Shown in pieces: positions 32,099 to 41,497 of a stretch of DNA of 64,000 bases (within the stretch, counting starts at the first letter, position 1; each line of letters opens with the position of its first letter). Origin of the DNA: CAZUMW01 sp964621615 (lineage in GTDB: Bacteria > Desulfobacterota > WTBG01 > CAIYCZ01 > CAIRTM01). The stretch lies in the NCBI GenBank assembly GCA_964621615.1, contig CAZUMW010000002.1:1-64000 (forward strand), read 5' to 3'. The position numbers and the translations under genes are program-made. The notes under the pieces are model-generated. The model had not been told where the DNA came from, searched no databases, and worked only from the letters and a program-made list of their open reading frames with translations.

Positions 32099-34015
32099 AT
32101 GTGTATAGTGAACACAACAGCCCGGTTAGTTTTTTGTGTGTTTCTGGCGCTGGTCTGCTGCAGCACCGCAGCCGCCCAGCACTTCGCCAGGCAAAAGGTT
32201 CTGGACAGCGGCGATGACAGCACCCGGTTTGTATGGGTGATTCTTGCAGAGGGATACACGGCGTCTGAAAAGGCATCGTTTACCCGTGATGTTAATAATC
32301 TTCTGGATACATTTTTTTCGTGTTCCCCTTTTAAAGAATATAAAAAGGCCATAAATATCTATACCCTTTTTGCCCCTTCCGCAGAGCCTGGAGCGGATCA
32401 CCCCTCCCAGGGCATATATCCGGATACTGTCTTTGACGCAACCTATGAAACATACGGTATTACCAGACTTCTTACCGTGAATGAATCCCGGGCGTTTACC
32501 GCTGCGTCACAGGTGCCCCATTTTGATATCGTGTTTGTGCTGGTAAATGATGAGCAATACGGGGGCAGCGGCGGCTCGGTCATTGTGGTTTCCACTCATG
32601 CCTCCGCGAGCGAAATCGCGCTGCATGAAGCGGGACATGTCATCGGCGGCCTGGCCGATGAATATGAAACCCCGTACCCCGGATTCCCCTCGGGAGACTC
32701 AGAGCCGAATGTAACCTTTCAGACAGAGCACAACAGCATTCCATGGGCTGCATGGATCAATGACGGCACGTTTATCCCCACCCCGGATGATGACCGGGAT
32801 GCCATCGGTCTTTTTGAGGGAGCACGATACCTGCCGGAGGATATATACCGGCCGACGTTCACCAGCAAAATGAGAAGCCTGAACCAGCCCTTTTATGCGG
32901 TGAACACCGAGGCCCTTCTGCTGAATATTTATTCATATGTTGATCCGATAGCTTCCCGGGAGCCCGCTGCACAGCAGGTAACCCTGAGGCCGGGCGAGGC
33001 CGTACAGCTGTCTGTAGAGCCGGTGATAGAAAACAGATATGATGTTTTATGGGAAAAGGACAGCGAGCTTTTGATAAGCGAAACAGCGCCGTCTCTGATT
33101 CTGTACCCCGCTGAGCTCACACAGGGGTCGCACCGTATCAGTGTCTGGCTCAACGACGGCACCGAGCTGGTGCGCACCGATCCGGAAGGAGTGCTCACCT
33201 CAAAGAAAACATGGACCGTGGTAAAGGATTTTTGTTCAGGCAGCCTTTCAGGCAGCCTTGTGGATTCCGTAACCGGCCGTCCCATCGCCGGCGCAGCGGT
33301 GACTGTATTAGATACGGGCCTCACCGTCGACACCGACGGTGAGGGCGGGTTCTCCTTCACCGGGCTTGTCTGCGGAGACTGCACGGTTACCGTCGATGCT
33401 CAGGGTTTTGCGCTTGCGGAAAAACAGGCAGAAATTACAGACGGAACCGGTATCAGCCTTGACTTCCGAATGGAGCCGGCACAGGGGGCGTGCTACATAA
33501 CAGGCTCCATAAGCGGTGCCGGAAATGAAAATGCGACCCTTCGCCTCTCGGGCAATCTGTCGTACTCCGCAAAGACCGAGCCTGATGGATCGTTTGCCCT
33601 GGGGCCGCTGGAGCCGGGAGAATATACCATAACTCCCCAGCAGCCCGGCTACCGGTTTTTCCCCGAATCCCACAGGGTTACGCTTGAGCATGACAGCTCA
33701 AGCGATATTTATTTTACCGGGAAAAAGCAGGGCTTCTTCTCACTTATATCCGGTTTTATCAGCGGAGAGCTCAGGAAGGGCATTATTGTCACCGCCTCCG
33801 GCAACGGAATAACAAAAACAGCCGTAACGACTTCCGGCGGGAGGTTTGTTTTTAATAATCTGCCCCCGGGCACCTACAGAATAAAGGCCCTCCACCCTGA
33901 GGCCGATATAGAGCCCGCGGAGATGACCGTTGAGCTGAGCCGCACCGAAAGAAAAGGCCTTCGCTTTTTTTCACGCACTCGAAAGCGCCCCCGCCTTCCG
34001 TTTCAAAGCAGATAG
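32099..34015 (+). CDS. Secreted M64 (IgA-peptidase-like) metallopeptidase with carboxypeptidase-regulatory domains
   Basis: 638 residues from ATG 32099, chosen because a signal peptide follows directly (VFCVFLALVCCSTAAAQ). The catalytic part contains VLDSGDDSTRFVWVILAEGYT and the zinc motif HEAGH (176-180) followed by GGLADEYE, as in M64 IgA peptidases. After about 300 come two or three CarboxypepD_reg-type beta modules (SGSLVDSVTGRPIAGAAVTV, GSISGAGNENATLRLSG, FISGELRKGIIVTASGNG), which often mediate cell-surface or substrate binding. No sorting signal is evident at the C-terminus, which ends in basic residues. Cysteine pairs in the linker may form disulfides. Confidence 0.85.
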   Translation: MCIVNTTARLVFCVFLALVCCSTAAAQHFARQKVLDSGDDSTRFVWVILAEGYTASEKASFTRDVNNLLDTFFSCSPFKEYKKAINIYTLFAPSAEPGADHPSQGIYPDTVFDATYETYGITRLLTVNESRAFTAASQVPHFDIVFVLVNDEQYGGSGGSVIVVSTHASASEIALHEAGHVIGGLADEYETPYPGFPSGDSEPNVTFQTEHNSIPWAAWINDGTFIPTPDDDRDAIGLFEGARYLPEDIYRPTFTSKMRSLNQPFYAVNTEALLLNIYSYVDPIASREPAAQQVTLRPGEAVQLSVEPVIENRYDVLWEKDSELLISETAPSLILYPAELTQGSHRISVWLNDGTELVRTDPEGVLTSKKTWTVVKDFCSGSLSGSLVDSVTGRPIAGAAVTVLDTGLTVDTDGEGGFSFTGLVCGDCTVTVDAQGFALAEKQAEITDGTGISLDFRMEPAQGACYITGSISGAGNENATLRLSGNLSYSAKTEPDGSFALGPLEPGEYTITPQQPGYRFFPESHRVTLEHDSSSDIYFTGKKQGFFSLISGFISGELRKGIIVTASGNGITKTAVTTSGGRFVFNNLPPGTYRIKALHPEADIEPAEMTVELSRTERKGLRFFSRTRKRPRLPFQSR

Positions 34016-34279
34016 TTACTTAACCATCACACCGGAAATAACCATCTTTTCCCGGCGGGGCTTCAGTCGCCTGCTGCTGTGCCCGTTTTTTGACACGGGG
34101 TGAAGAAGCGGAGCCTGTATCCCGTGAAGCTGTTTCGGGTACGTGCGATATAATCTATACGGATGATTTTTTGCAGTACAGTTAAAGATTAGCAATGCCT
34201 GGACCGAATAAAAAAGCATAGGTATTTAATTAATATGTACTGTTTAACCTGTTATCTGGTGCTCCTGCAGGTGGCATAA

Positions 34280-35152
34280 ATGTATTTTTATAATCTGGAA
34301 CATATAAAAAATTATTTTGATATACGCACAGAAGAACCGGATGAGGTTCGCAGGGAGCTCAAAAAGCGGTTAAAAAATGCACACCCGGACCGGCGGCACG
34401 CAGACAGCGATGGCGGCGGGGCTCGCAGCGAAGAAGTGCTGCGGCTTCTGGAAGCGCTCCGGTTTGTTGATGACAGGAAAAAAAATGCAGGGCTTGTTCC
34501 GGTCGAAACGGTGTCGTCTCTGGTCAAAGAAATAAAAGAACTCGCAGTAACCGATAACCGCAAAAAAGAGCTCGAGCAGTATCTCAGCGAGCTGGTGGAG
34601 CATAAAATTGCACAAACACATTCTTCCGGGCTGGTGTTTCGCATCGCCCTTACCGCTTTGGCGGGATTTTTGACAATCGTATGGGTCTTTCCGTCAATCG
34701 CCGGCGATAACCCGGTGCTCAGAAAGCTGATTGATGTTGAAAGCGCGGTATTTAATATCGTCTGGCTTGCTCTTTTAGCATATACCGGCGCAACATGGCT
34801 TATGTTCAGGCTGTGGCATGATCGCCGGGCAGCTGCGCTTAAGGACCTGAAACTTGAAACCACGCAGCACAGGGTGTTTGAACGGTTTTTGCAGGAGATG
34901 TCGGAATACAGCCCCCGGGATGCAGGGCTGACGTTTTATAAAGACCAGCTGGAGGATTATATTCAGGGCGATATCGATGCTGTTCCGCTCGCCGCCTCTT
35001 TTATGTGGGGGCGACCCCGCGGTATAGATCCTGAGCTTGCACAAAAAGCAGCGGATCTGATCGTGATGAAGGCCGAGCAGAAAGGATTAATAAAAAAGAT
35101 GCCGGCGCAATCCCTCAGGGAGCGCTACGCGGTGCTGGTGCCTGTCCGGTGA
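34280..35152 (+). CDS. J-domain-like membrane protein
   Basis: 290 residues. The N-terminal 70 residues look like a divergent J domain: YFDIRTEEPDEVRRELKKRLKNAHPDRR, with an HPD triad at about 35-37 and a helix after it. Then a coiled region, two transmembrane segments (about 122-140 FRIALTALAGFLTIVWVF and about 158-176), and a C-terminal helical cytosolic part. Upstream is AGGTGGC near the ATG. It would recruit an Hsp70 at the membrane if the triad is functional. The two following genes (Hpt-like, DUF4388) suggest a signalling or motility context. Confidence 0.6.
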   Translation: MYFYNLEHIKNYFDIRTEEPDEVRRELKKRLKNAHPDRRHADSDGGGARSEEVLRLLEALRFVDDRKKNAGLVPVETVSSLVKEIKELAVTDNRKKELEQYLSELVEHKIAQTHSSGLVFRIALTALAGFLTIVWVFPSIAGDNPVLRKLIDVESAVFNIVWLALLAYTGATWLMFRLWHDRRAAALKDLKLETTQHRVFERFLQEMSEYSPRDAGLTFYKDQLEDYIQGDIDAVPLAASFMWGRPRGIDPELAQKAADLIVMKAEQKGLIKKMPAQSLRERYAVLVPVR

Positions 35153-35214
35153 GCTGAGACCGGAACGCTTCAGTACCCAGAGACAGCACAAATGAAAGCT
35201 GTGAGGATATCTGT

Positions 35215-35670
35215 ATGGAAGACGAACTGTTTAAGGAATTTCTGGAAGAATCACAGGCGCTGCTCAATGATCTCAAAGAGCTGGGCCAGTCGCTCAAAAA
35301 TGTCGGGGTGCCCAGTGAGGATGAGGCAAAAAAGCTGAATGAGTTTGCGCAGAAGCTGAACCGCCTGGTCGGAGGCACCGCAGCAATGGGCTTTGGAATG
35401 TTTTCTCCGCTGTCTCGCAAAACATCCTTGCTTGCATCCCGGTGTGCACACGTGCGCGAGATTACCATACGAACGATCATTCAGAACCTCAATATTGTGG
35501 TGTCTGTTTTTTCCATGTACTTCATCGACATAGATTCTCTTCAGGAGCTTGAAGTTCGCCTGCCGGATTTGGAAAAACGAATCGATATCTGCATGACATC
35601 TCTCGGCATGGAAAGCCCGGACATTAAAAGCCAGGATGAAATAGATGATATAATGTCTCAATTCAGGTGA
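35215..35670 (+). CDS. Degenerate Hpt-like protein
   Basis: 151 residues. The start FLEESQALLNDLKELGQSL and the later GGTAAMGFGMFSPLSRKTSLLA fit a histidine-phosphotransfer (Hpt) domain as found at the N-terminus of CheA, but where Hpt has HTLKGSA this protein has RLVGGTA, so the phospho-accepting His is Arg. A helical C-terminal half follows. GAGG precedes the ATG. It may be a non-phosphorylated dimeriser or scaffold. It follows the J-like gene by 62 bases on the same strand. Confidence 0.6.
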   Translation: MEDELFKEFLEESQALLNDLKELGQSLKNVGVPSEDEAKKLNEFAQKLNRLVGGTAAMGFGMFSPLSRKTSLLASRCAHVREITIRTIIQNLNIVVSVFSMYFIDIDSLQELEVRLPDLEKRIDICMTSLGMESPDIKSQDEIDDIMSQFR

Positions 35671-35706
35671 TCGGCGATTGCTATACCGCCATCACCACAA
35701 ATGCCC

Positions 35707-35734
35707 TCACGGCAGACGGGAAAGTCTGCCGTGA
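35707..35734 (+). terminator. Perfect 11-bp hairpin after the Hpt-like gene
   Basis: TCACGGCAGAC (35707-35717), loop GGGAAA, GTCTGCCGTGA (35724-35734). No T-run follows, so it may be a weak terminator, an mRNA-end stabiliser, or act together with a downstream element. Confidence 0.45.
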
Positions 35735-35866
35735 AGTCAAAATCAGGCAATGATTATTAAACAAATAAAGGTGGCAGCGGTGATTGAAATAAAAAGAGCC
35801 GGGTTATACAAAAACCCTTCGGGTAAGTAGCACTCGCACGCAGCAGCGGATACCCCCACAGGGCGC

Positions 35867-37693
35867 TCACGGGTAAATAATCAGCGTCTTGTCGACAAGG
35901 CCGGTCAGCTTCCGGCAAAACTCTTTTCCGCCCTCCTTTGTCCAGCCCCTGCACGTTATTTCCACCGACACTCTTTTGTCATAGCAGCCGAACTCATAAA
36001 GATGAATTTTTGCCATTTCAAAGGCCTGAACGCCCGAAAGCGTTATAAAGTAGCCCTGGCAGCCCATGCGCTTTATGGTCTGATAGCGTTGAATTTTCAT
36101 TGTCGATATTTTTTGTATATGCAGAATGCGGTCAAACATCTGGTCTTCGGCAGCCCATTCTTCAGCGCTTTTGCGCGCCTGTATGGTAAGCTGTGTTGAC
36201 AGCGGATAGGATAGCGTCACTGAAGATCCCTGCCCGGATGAATTGCTCTGAGACCGGTACCCGGGCGGTATATTAACGGAAAAAAAGCCCAGGGGCCCCT
36301 CATAAAACACCGGCTCTGCAGGAGGGGGCGGCTTTTTCTCTTTCGGCGTCTGATCTTTTTCGGCAGATGTACGTGGCTGCGTTCGCTTTGCCGATTGTTC
36401 GGGTCCTGATTTCTGAACCGGCGTGCCGGCAATGCTTTGCCGGCCGGGCGACGGCTGTGGATCTCTCATGAGAAACGCCGCGGTGATAAGCGCTCCTGCG
36501 ATTACTGCCGCGGCTGCTCCCAGCAGGGCGCGACGTGACAACGGAAGATGCGCGCCGGACTTTTTTCGTGCACCGGCAGTGGAGCGCATAACGGTGGGGA
36601 GCGCCTCGGGAAACATGTCGGAATCGTCTTCTTTTTCAGGCGAGCGGATATCCGCCGAACCGGGGGGCACAGGCTCTGGCGGCGGCTCATCTGCAAACAT
36701 GTCGTCGCCGACAATGGTAATGGTGTTGTGCTCCTCAGGGGCTTCTTTTTTTTCTGGGTCGTAATCATCGTCATGCTTTTCGGCTTTCGCGTCGCTTTCC
36801 GCCACAGGCGGCTCGGGGCAGCTTTCCAGTGTTAAAGAAGGCTGGTTTTCAGATCCGGGTCCCGTTTTTCGTTCGGGGCCGGCCATATCCTGCCCGCTGC
36901 CTGCTTCCGCTTTTAAGGGGCTGGCGGGCTCGGCCGGCGCTGAAGGCGCCCGGCCAACGCCGGCGCCGCTTTTTTTATATACATGGTCCTGCTCTGTTTT
37001 TTCGATGAGGCCTGCTGAAAACAGGGAGTAAAGGATTTTGAAGACCGTAAAATCGTCATATCCGCTGTCATTGATGATGTTTTGTATTGAGCGCCTTTCG
37101 TTGACCAGCGAGAGTATAGCGCGCTCATTGACGGTCAGATCGACATATCCTCTTTGATGTATATGCTCAGCGGTCTTAAGGACTTCCGTCTTTCCGGGAA
37201 GATTATTTTTCAGGACTGCCAGCTCGTCCACCCGGCGGGACGCTTCAAGAATAAGGTCCAGGGTGTCTATTTCGGCAACAGCCCTTTCATCGAGATCTAT
37301 GTGCTTATCAGTATATTCAAAGCTGCCCTCATTCCACAAAAAAATACCGTATAAAACCAGCTCTATCTGCAAATGCACGATGCGCTTGAGCGTTTCTTCT
37401 GAAACCGCCCCCTGCTCAAGCAGCACCTGCCCGATTCGCTTGTTTTCCTGACGGCTGCGCTCGAGGCAGCGGCTGAGCTCCTGCTCGTCGATAACCCCTT
37501 CGCTGCGCAAAAGATTTCCAAGCCGCCCTGTGTCCTCTATCGCAGAGGCATACACAATATCGCCCTGCCGCAGAAAAACCTCAACCTGGCGATCATCATG
37601 CCGAAGATGCAAAACGCCCGTTTTCTGATCGTTGCACAACAGCTGCAGCAGGCTTGCGAAATGGAATGTTTTAAGATTTCCCTGAATAGCCAT
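35867..37693 (-). CDS. DUF4388 (PATAN) protein with one transmembrane segment
   Basis: 608 residues. The N-terminal DUF4388/PATAN domain (MAIQGNLKTFHFASLLQLL..QKTGVLHL) is followed by two further helical modules (LGNLLRSEGVIDEQEL; IGQVLLEQGAVSEETL) like those in gliding and type IV pilus regulators. A long Pro/Glu-rich linker leads to one transmembrane helix (about 390-410, ALLGAAAAVIAGALITAAFLM). The C-terminal 150 residues are likely periplasmic (GFFSVNIPPGYRSQSN). It may couple a cytosolic signal to the envelope. Its start and lepA are divergent, 106 bases apart. Confidence 0.8.
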   Translation of the reverse strand: MAIQGNLKTFHFASLLQLLCNDQKTGVLHLRHDDRQVEVFLRQGDIVYASAIEDTGRLGNLLRSEGVIDEQELSRCLERSRQENKRIGQVLLEQGAVSEETLKRIVHLQIELVLYGIFLWNEGSFEYTDKHIDLDERAVAEIDTLDLILEASRRVDELAVLKNNLPGKTEVLKTAEHIHQRGYVDLTVNERAILSLVNERRSIQNIINDSGYDDFTVFKILYSLFSAGLIEKTEQDHVYKKSGAGVGRAPSAPAEPASPLKAEAGSGQDMAGPERKTGPGSENQPSLTLESCPEPPVAESDAKAEKHDDDYDPEKKEAPEEHNTITIVGDDMFADEPPPEPVPPGSADIRSPEKEDDSDMFPEALPTVMRSTAGARKKSGAHLPLSRRALLGAAAAVIAGALITAAFLMRDPQPSPGRQSIAGTPVQKSGPEQSAKRTQPRTSAEKDQTPKEKKPPPPAEPVFYEGPLGFFSVNIPPGYRSQSNSSGQGSSVTLSYPLSTQLTIQARKSAEEWAAEDQMFDRILHIQKISTMKIQRYQTIKRMGCQGYFITLSGVQAFEMAKIHLYEFGCYDKRVSVEITCRGWTKEGGKEFCRKLTGLVDKTLIIYP

Positions 37694-37799
37694 AACAATG
37701 GGGGAAAGCCGGGTTTGTTTCAGTTAATTCATTTTGACAATAACGCACACTTAATTTATAATTTTTTATTTACAAAAACAAGTTGAATCAGGGTCATTT

Positions 37800-39596
37800 T
37801 TGCGCAACATACGCAATTTCAGCATAATAGCACATATCGATCACGGTAAGTCAACACTGGCCGACCGCCTTATACAGCACGTCGGCCTTATTGATGAGCG
37901 CCGCTTTCATGACCAGATGCTCGATACCATGGATATCGAGCAGGAGCGCGGCATAACCATAAAAAGCCAGACGATAAGCCTGCCCTACCGGCACTCGGAC
38001 GGAAACACCTATATACTGAACCTCATTGATACCCCCGGGCATGTGGATTTTTCATATGAGGTCTCCCGGGCGCTGGTTTCGTGTGAAGGTGTTCTTTTGA
38101 TCGTTGATGCCGCGCAGGGCGTAGAGGCGCAGACGGTTGCCAACCTGTATGCCGCGCTGGAGCACAACCTTGAAATCATTCCCGTTATAAATAAAATCGA
38201 TCTTCCCTCTGCAGATATTGAACACGTGAAAGAGGAAATTGAAATAGAGCTCGGACTTGACTCGGACGAAGTTCTGCTGTGTTCAGCAAAAGAGGACATC
38301 GGCATAGACTCGGTTTTTGCGGCAGTCATTGAGCGGGTCCCGCCCCCCCGCGGCAGCATCGACAAGCCCCTTTCCGCGTTGATATTCGATGCTCAGTACA
38401 ACCCCTACCGCGGATCGGTTGTCAGCTGCCGTATTTTCGACGGCAGCGTACGCCCGGGAGATGATATTACCCTTATGTCAAACGGTGCCGTCTACCGGGT
38501 AGAAGAGCTCGGCGTGTTCAAGGTCGGCTTTGACCCACGGCCGCGGCTGTCTGCGGGAGAGGTCGGATACATTACCGCAGGCATTAAAACGCTCAGCGAC
38601 ACCCGGATCGGCGACACCATCACGCTGAGCAATAACCCGGCCTCCGCCCCGCTGCCCGGGTTTAAGGAACCCAAGTCAATGGTGTTCTCCTCGGTGTACC
38701 CCATTGCCGCAGATGACTATCTGTCACTGGCTGACGCCCTGGAAAAATATCAGCTCAATGACGCAGCGTTTGTTTTTCAGAAGGATTCCTCGGCAGCGCT
38801 GGGGCAGGGCTTCCGCTGCGGCTTTCTCGGGCTGCTTCATCTTGAAATTGTTCAGGAGCGCCTTGAGCGGGAGTTCGATCAGGCGCTTATTATGACCTCC
38901 CCCAGCGTGCGCTACAAATTTTACCTGAAAGACAATCAGGAAATCATTGTCGATAATCCGCAGTATTACCCCGACCCGACCTCGGTGGCAAAAGCCGAGG
39001 AGCCCTATGTCCGCATCGGAATTATTATCCCCGACCGGTATATGGGCGCTGTTATGAAGCTCGCAACCGAGCGCCGGGGGGTAAACGCGCGGTTTCAATA
39101 CCCTTCAGCGGGAAGAGTCGAGATAACCTTTGATATGCCGCTTGCTGAAATCGTTTATGATTTTTACGACAAGCTGAAAACGGTCACGCAGGGGTACGGC
39201 TCGTTTGATTATGAATTCATCGACTGGCGGGAAAGCGATCTGGTAAAGGTCGATATTCTGGTAAATCATGAAAAGGTCGATGCGCTGTCCTTTATCACCT
39301 ACCGTGAAAACGCGCGCCCGCGGGCTCTGCATATCTGTGACCGGCTGAAGGAGGAAATTCCCCGCCAGATGTTTAAAATAATTATTCAGGGGTCGATCGG
39401 GGGTACCATTATCGCCCGCAGTACGGTTAATCCCTATCGAAAAGACGTAACGGCAAAATGTTACGGGGGCGATATCACCAGAAAAAGAAAGCTCCTGGAA
39501 AAGCAGAAAAAGGGAAAGGAAAAAATGAAGGTCGTCGGATCGGTGCAGATTCCGCAGAAGGCTTTTGTGTCGGTCCTGAAATCAGATACGGATTAA
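37800..39596 (+). CDS. lepA: Elongation factor 4 (LepA)
   Basis: 598 residues, full length. GTPase motifs: AHIDHGKSTLADRLI (G1), RGITIKSQTI (G2), DTPGHVDF (G3), NKIDLPSA (G4) and the LepA-specific C-terminal domain (GGDITRKRKLLEKQKKGKEKMK). It back-translocates stalled ribosomes. The start codon is TTG (37800), chosen because the protein begins exactly where the family does (RNIRNFSIIAHIDHG) and AGGGT lies upstream; no ATG is available. The hemW gene follows after 19 bases, as in many genomes. Confidence 0.96.
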   Translation: MRNIRNFSIIAHIDHGKSTLADRLIQHVGLIDERRFHDQMLDTMDIEQERGITIKSQTISLPYRHSDGNTYILNLIDTPGHVDFSYEVSRALVSCEGVLLIVDAAQGVEAQTVANLYAALEHNLEIIPVINKIDLPSADIEHVKEEIEIELGLDSDEVLLCSAKEDIGIDSVFAAVIERVPPPRGSIDKPLSALIFDAQYNPYRGSVVSCRIFDGSVRPGDDITLMSNGAVYRVEELGVFKVGFDPRPRLSAGEVGYITAGIKTLSDTRIGDTITLSNNPASAPLPGFKEPKSMVFSSVYPIAADDYLSLADALEKYQLNDAAFVFQKDSSAALGQGFRCGFLGLLHLEIVQERLEREFDQALIMTSPSVRYKFYLKDNQEIIVDNPQYYPDPTSVAKAEEPYVRIGIIIPDRYMGAVMKLATERRGVNARFQYPSAGRVEITFDMPLAEIVYDFYDKLKTVTQGYGSFDYEFIDWRESDLVKVDILVNHEKVDALSFITYRENARPRALHICDRLKEEIPRQMFKIIIQGSIGGTIIARSTVNPYRKDVTAKCYGGDITRKRKLLEKQKKGKEKMKVVGSVQIPQKAFVSVLKSDTD

Positions 39597-39615
39597 CCTT
39601 TCAGGATACAAACAT

Positions 39616-40743
39616 ATGCCGGCCAGGGAAAACACGGCACATCCCGGATTATATATTCATGTCCCGTTTTGCAGGGCAAAGTGTCCCTATTGTGATTTTT
39701 ATTCGACGGACAAAACCGGGCTTATCGACTCATGGCTGACAGCTCTTGAGCGTGAAGCGGCGCTGTATGCCCGGCTTGGTATGCAGTTTGACACAGTGTA
39801 TGTCGGCGGCGGATCGCCGAGCATTCTCAGCCGCCGCCGGCTTGACCGTCTGGTGAAATGCCTCCGTTCCGGTTTTCATGTTTTACCTGATGCAGAGTGG
39901 ACCGTGGAAATGAACCCCCGGGATGTAACGGATGAGGCGGTGGCTGACCTGTATGCCTTGGGGTTCAACCGCATAAGCCTCGGGGTGCAGTCTTTTGCAG
40001 ATGAAGAGCTTACGCTTCTTGGCAGGCGCCACTCGGCTGCCCGGGCGCTCTGGGCTGCTGAAGCTGTACAGCGCTCACCGATATCGCAGCTCAGCCTGGA
40101 TCTCATATACGGGCTGCCCGGGCAGTCGGCGGGCCGGTGGGCAAAAACGCTTCAAAAAGCTGTTTCTTTAAAGCCGGCCCATCTGTCATGCTATCAGCTT
40201 ACGGTCAAAGAACGCACACCTTTTTTCTATTCCCTGCAGCGGGGTGATTTTGAGATGCCTGACGACACGAGGCAGGAGCAGCTGTTCCGGATCACCTCCC
40301 GGCTGCTTGAACAGCGCGGATTTATTCATTATGAAATATCAAATTTTGCACGGGCGCCGAACTGCATTTCCCGGCACAACAGTAAATACTGGTCCCACAT
40401 CCCCTATCTCGGACTTGGGCCGGCCTCGCACTCGTTTGTCAATAGCAGCCGGTGGTATAACAGCAGCTCGGTTACCGCATATATCAGGGCGCTGAGCGCA
40501 GGGCGCCCCCCGGTTGTCTACCGGGAGCGCGTAACCCCGGAGAAGCGCCGCTGCGAGCAGCTTCTGCTTGCCTTCAGGACGCGCGCCGGTATTGATAAAG
40601 ATGTTTTTCAGGCTGCTGAATCAACAAAAAAAATGCTGGGCACGCTTGCTGAGCAGGGTTTTGTCTCTGTGTCCGGAAGCCGGGTTGTTCCTACGGTCAG
40701 AGGGTATTTATACGCTGACAGCCTGGCCGGCCTGCTGGCATGA
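39616..40743 (+). CDS. hemW: Radical SAM heme chaperone HemW
   Basis: 375 residues. The radical-SAM cluster motif CRAKCPYCDFYS (CxxxCxxC) is near residue 20, then YVGGGSPSIL and the HemW C-terminal domain with HNSKYW. HemW binds heme and is often misannotated as HemN; the HNSKYW histidine and the short N-terminus favour HemW. It is cotranscribed with lepA, a conserved pairing. Confidence 0.9.
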   Translation: MPARENTAHPGLYIHVPFCRAKCPYCDFYSTDKTGLIDSWLTALEREAALYARLGMQFDTVYVGGGSPSILSRRRLDRLVKCLRSGFHVLPDAEWTVEMNPRDVTDEAVADLYALGFNRISLGVQSFADEELTLLGRRHSAARALWAAEAVQRSPISQLSLDLIYGLPGQSAGRWAKTLQKAVSLKPAHLSCYQLTVKERTPFFYSLQRGDFEMPDDTRQEQLFRITSRLLEQRGFIHYEISNFARAPNCISRHNSKYWSHIPYLGLGPASHSFVNSSRWYNSSSVTAYIRALSAGRPPVVYRERVTPEKRRCEQLLLAFRTRAGIDKDVFQAAESTKKMLGTLAEQGFVSVSGSRVVPTVRGYLYADSLAGLLA

Positions 40744-40840
40744 TGCGGGCCGGGCTTTTATGCGGACAGCGAATGGCCTGCCGGGTTTTACAATTTTTGT
40801 TGTGCAGCGTTCGCATGTGCGACCAAGGAAAGCAGATATC

Positions 40841-41497
40841 ATGACCGACGCACAGCGGTGTGCAAAAAGAGCCCTGGACATTGTTTTTTCGGGCGCTGCG
40901 TTAACAGCAGCCCTGCCGCTGCTGCTTGGCGCTTCTGCCGCCGTTCTTGCGGCAATGGGCAGACCTGTTTTTTTCAGGCAGCAGCGGCCCGGATATAAGG
41001 GAAAGCCTTTTATGCTGGTAAAATTCAGAACCATGCGCCCGGTAAAGCCCGGCGAAAGCGATGCAGCCACAGACAGGCAGCGGCTTACCCGCACGGGGAG
41101 AATGTTGCGCGCGGCAAGCATCGATGAGCTGCCCACGCTGTTTAATGTGCTTAAAGGCGACATGAGCCTGGTCGGCCCCCGCCCGCTTTTGATGCGGTAT
41201 CTTGACCGCTACACGCCTGAGCAGGCCCGGCGCCATGAGGTGAAGCCAGGCGTGACCGGGCTGGCACAGATACAGGGCCGCAATGCGCTCAGCTGGGAGG
41301 AGAAATTCAGCTGGGATGTATGGTATGTCGATAATCAGAGCCTGCGGCTTGACATTAAAATACTTATGAAGACCATTGTCCTGGTTTTGCGCCGCCGGGG
41401 CATAAGCCACAGCGGCGAAGCAACCATGCCGGAATTTCTCGGCTCGGGACAAAAGCACGGAGCGGACAATACACACGATGAGGGTAACAAGCGATGA
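40841..41497 (+). CDS. Undecaprenyl-phosphate sugar (phospho)transferase
   Basis: 218 residues from ATG 40841 (AAGGAAAG upstream); a longer frame to 40568 overlaps hemW out of frame and is rejected. Bacterial sugar transferase family: KRALDIVFSGAALTAALPLLL (membrane re-entrant helix), FFRQQRPGYKGKPFMLVKFRTM, TRTGRMLRAASIDELPTLFNVLKGDMSLVGPRP and the GVTGLAQIQGRN motif. It starts a glycan by moving a sugar-phosphate onto undecaprenyl phosphate. The last codons overlap the nptA-like gene by four bases. Confidence 0.93.
   Translation: MTDAQRCAKRALDIVFSGAALTAALPLLLGASAAVLAAMGRPVFFRQQRPGYKGKPFMLVKFRTMRPVKPGESDAATDRQRLTRTGRMLRAASIDELPTLFNVLKGDMSLVGPRPLLMRYLDRYTPEQARRHEVKPGVTGLAQIQGRNALSWEEKFSWDVWYVDNQSLRLDIKILMKTIVLVLRRRGISHSGEATMPEFLGSGQKHGADNTHDEGNKR

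Noticed and set aside
40568..40840. A longer N-terminus for the sugar transferase
   Set aside because: The extension lies inside hemW in another frame; the transferase fold begins at 40841, where a ribosome site is present.
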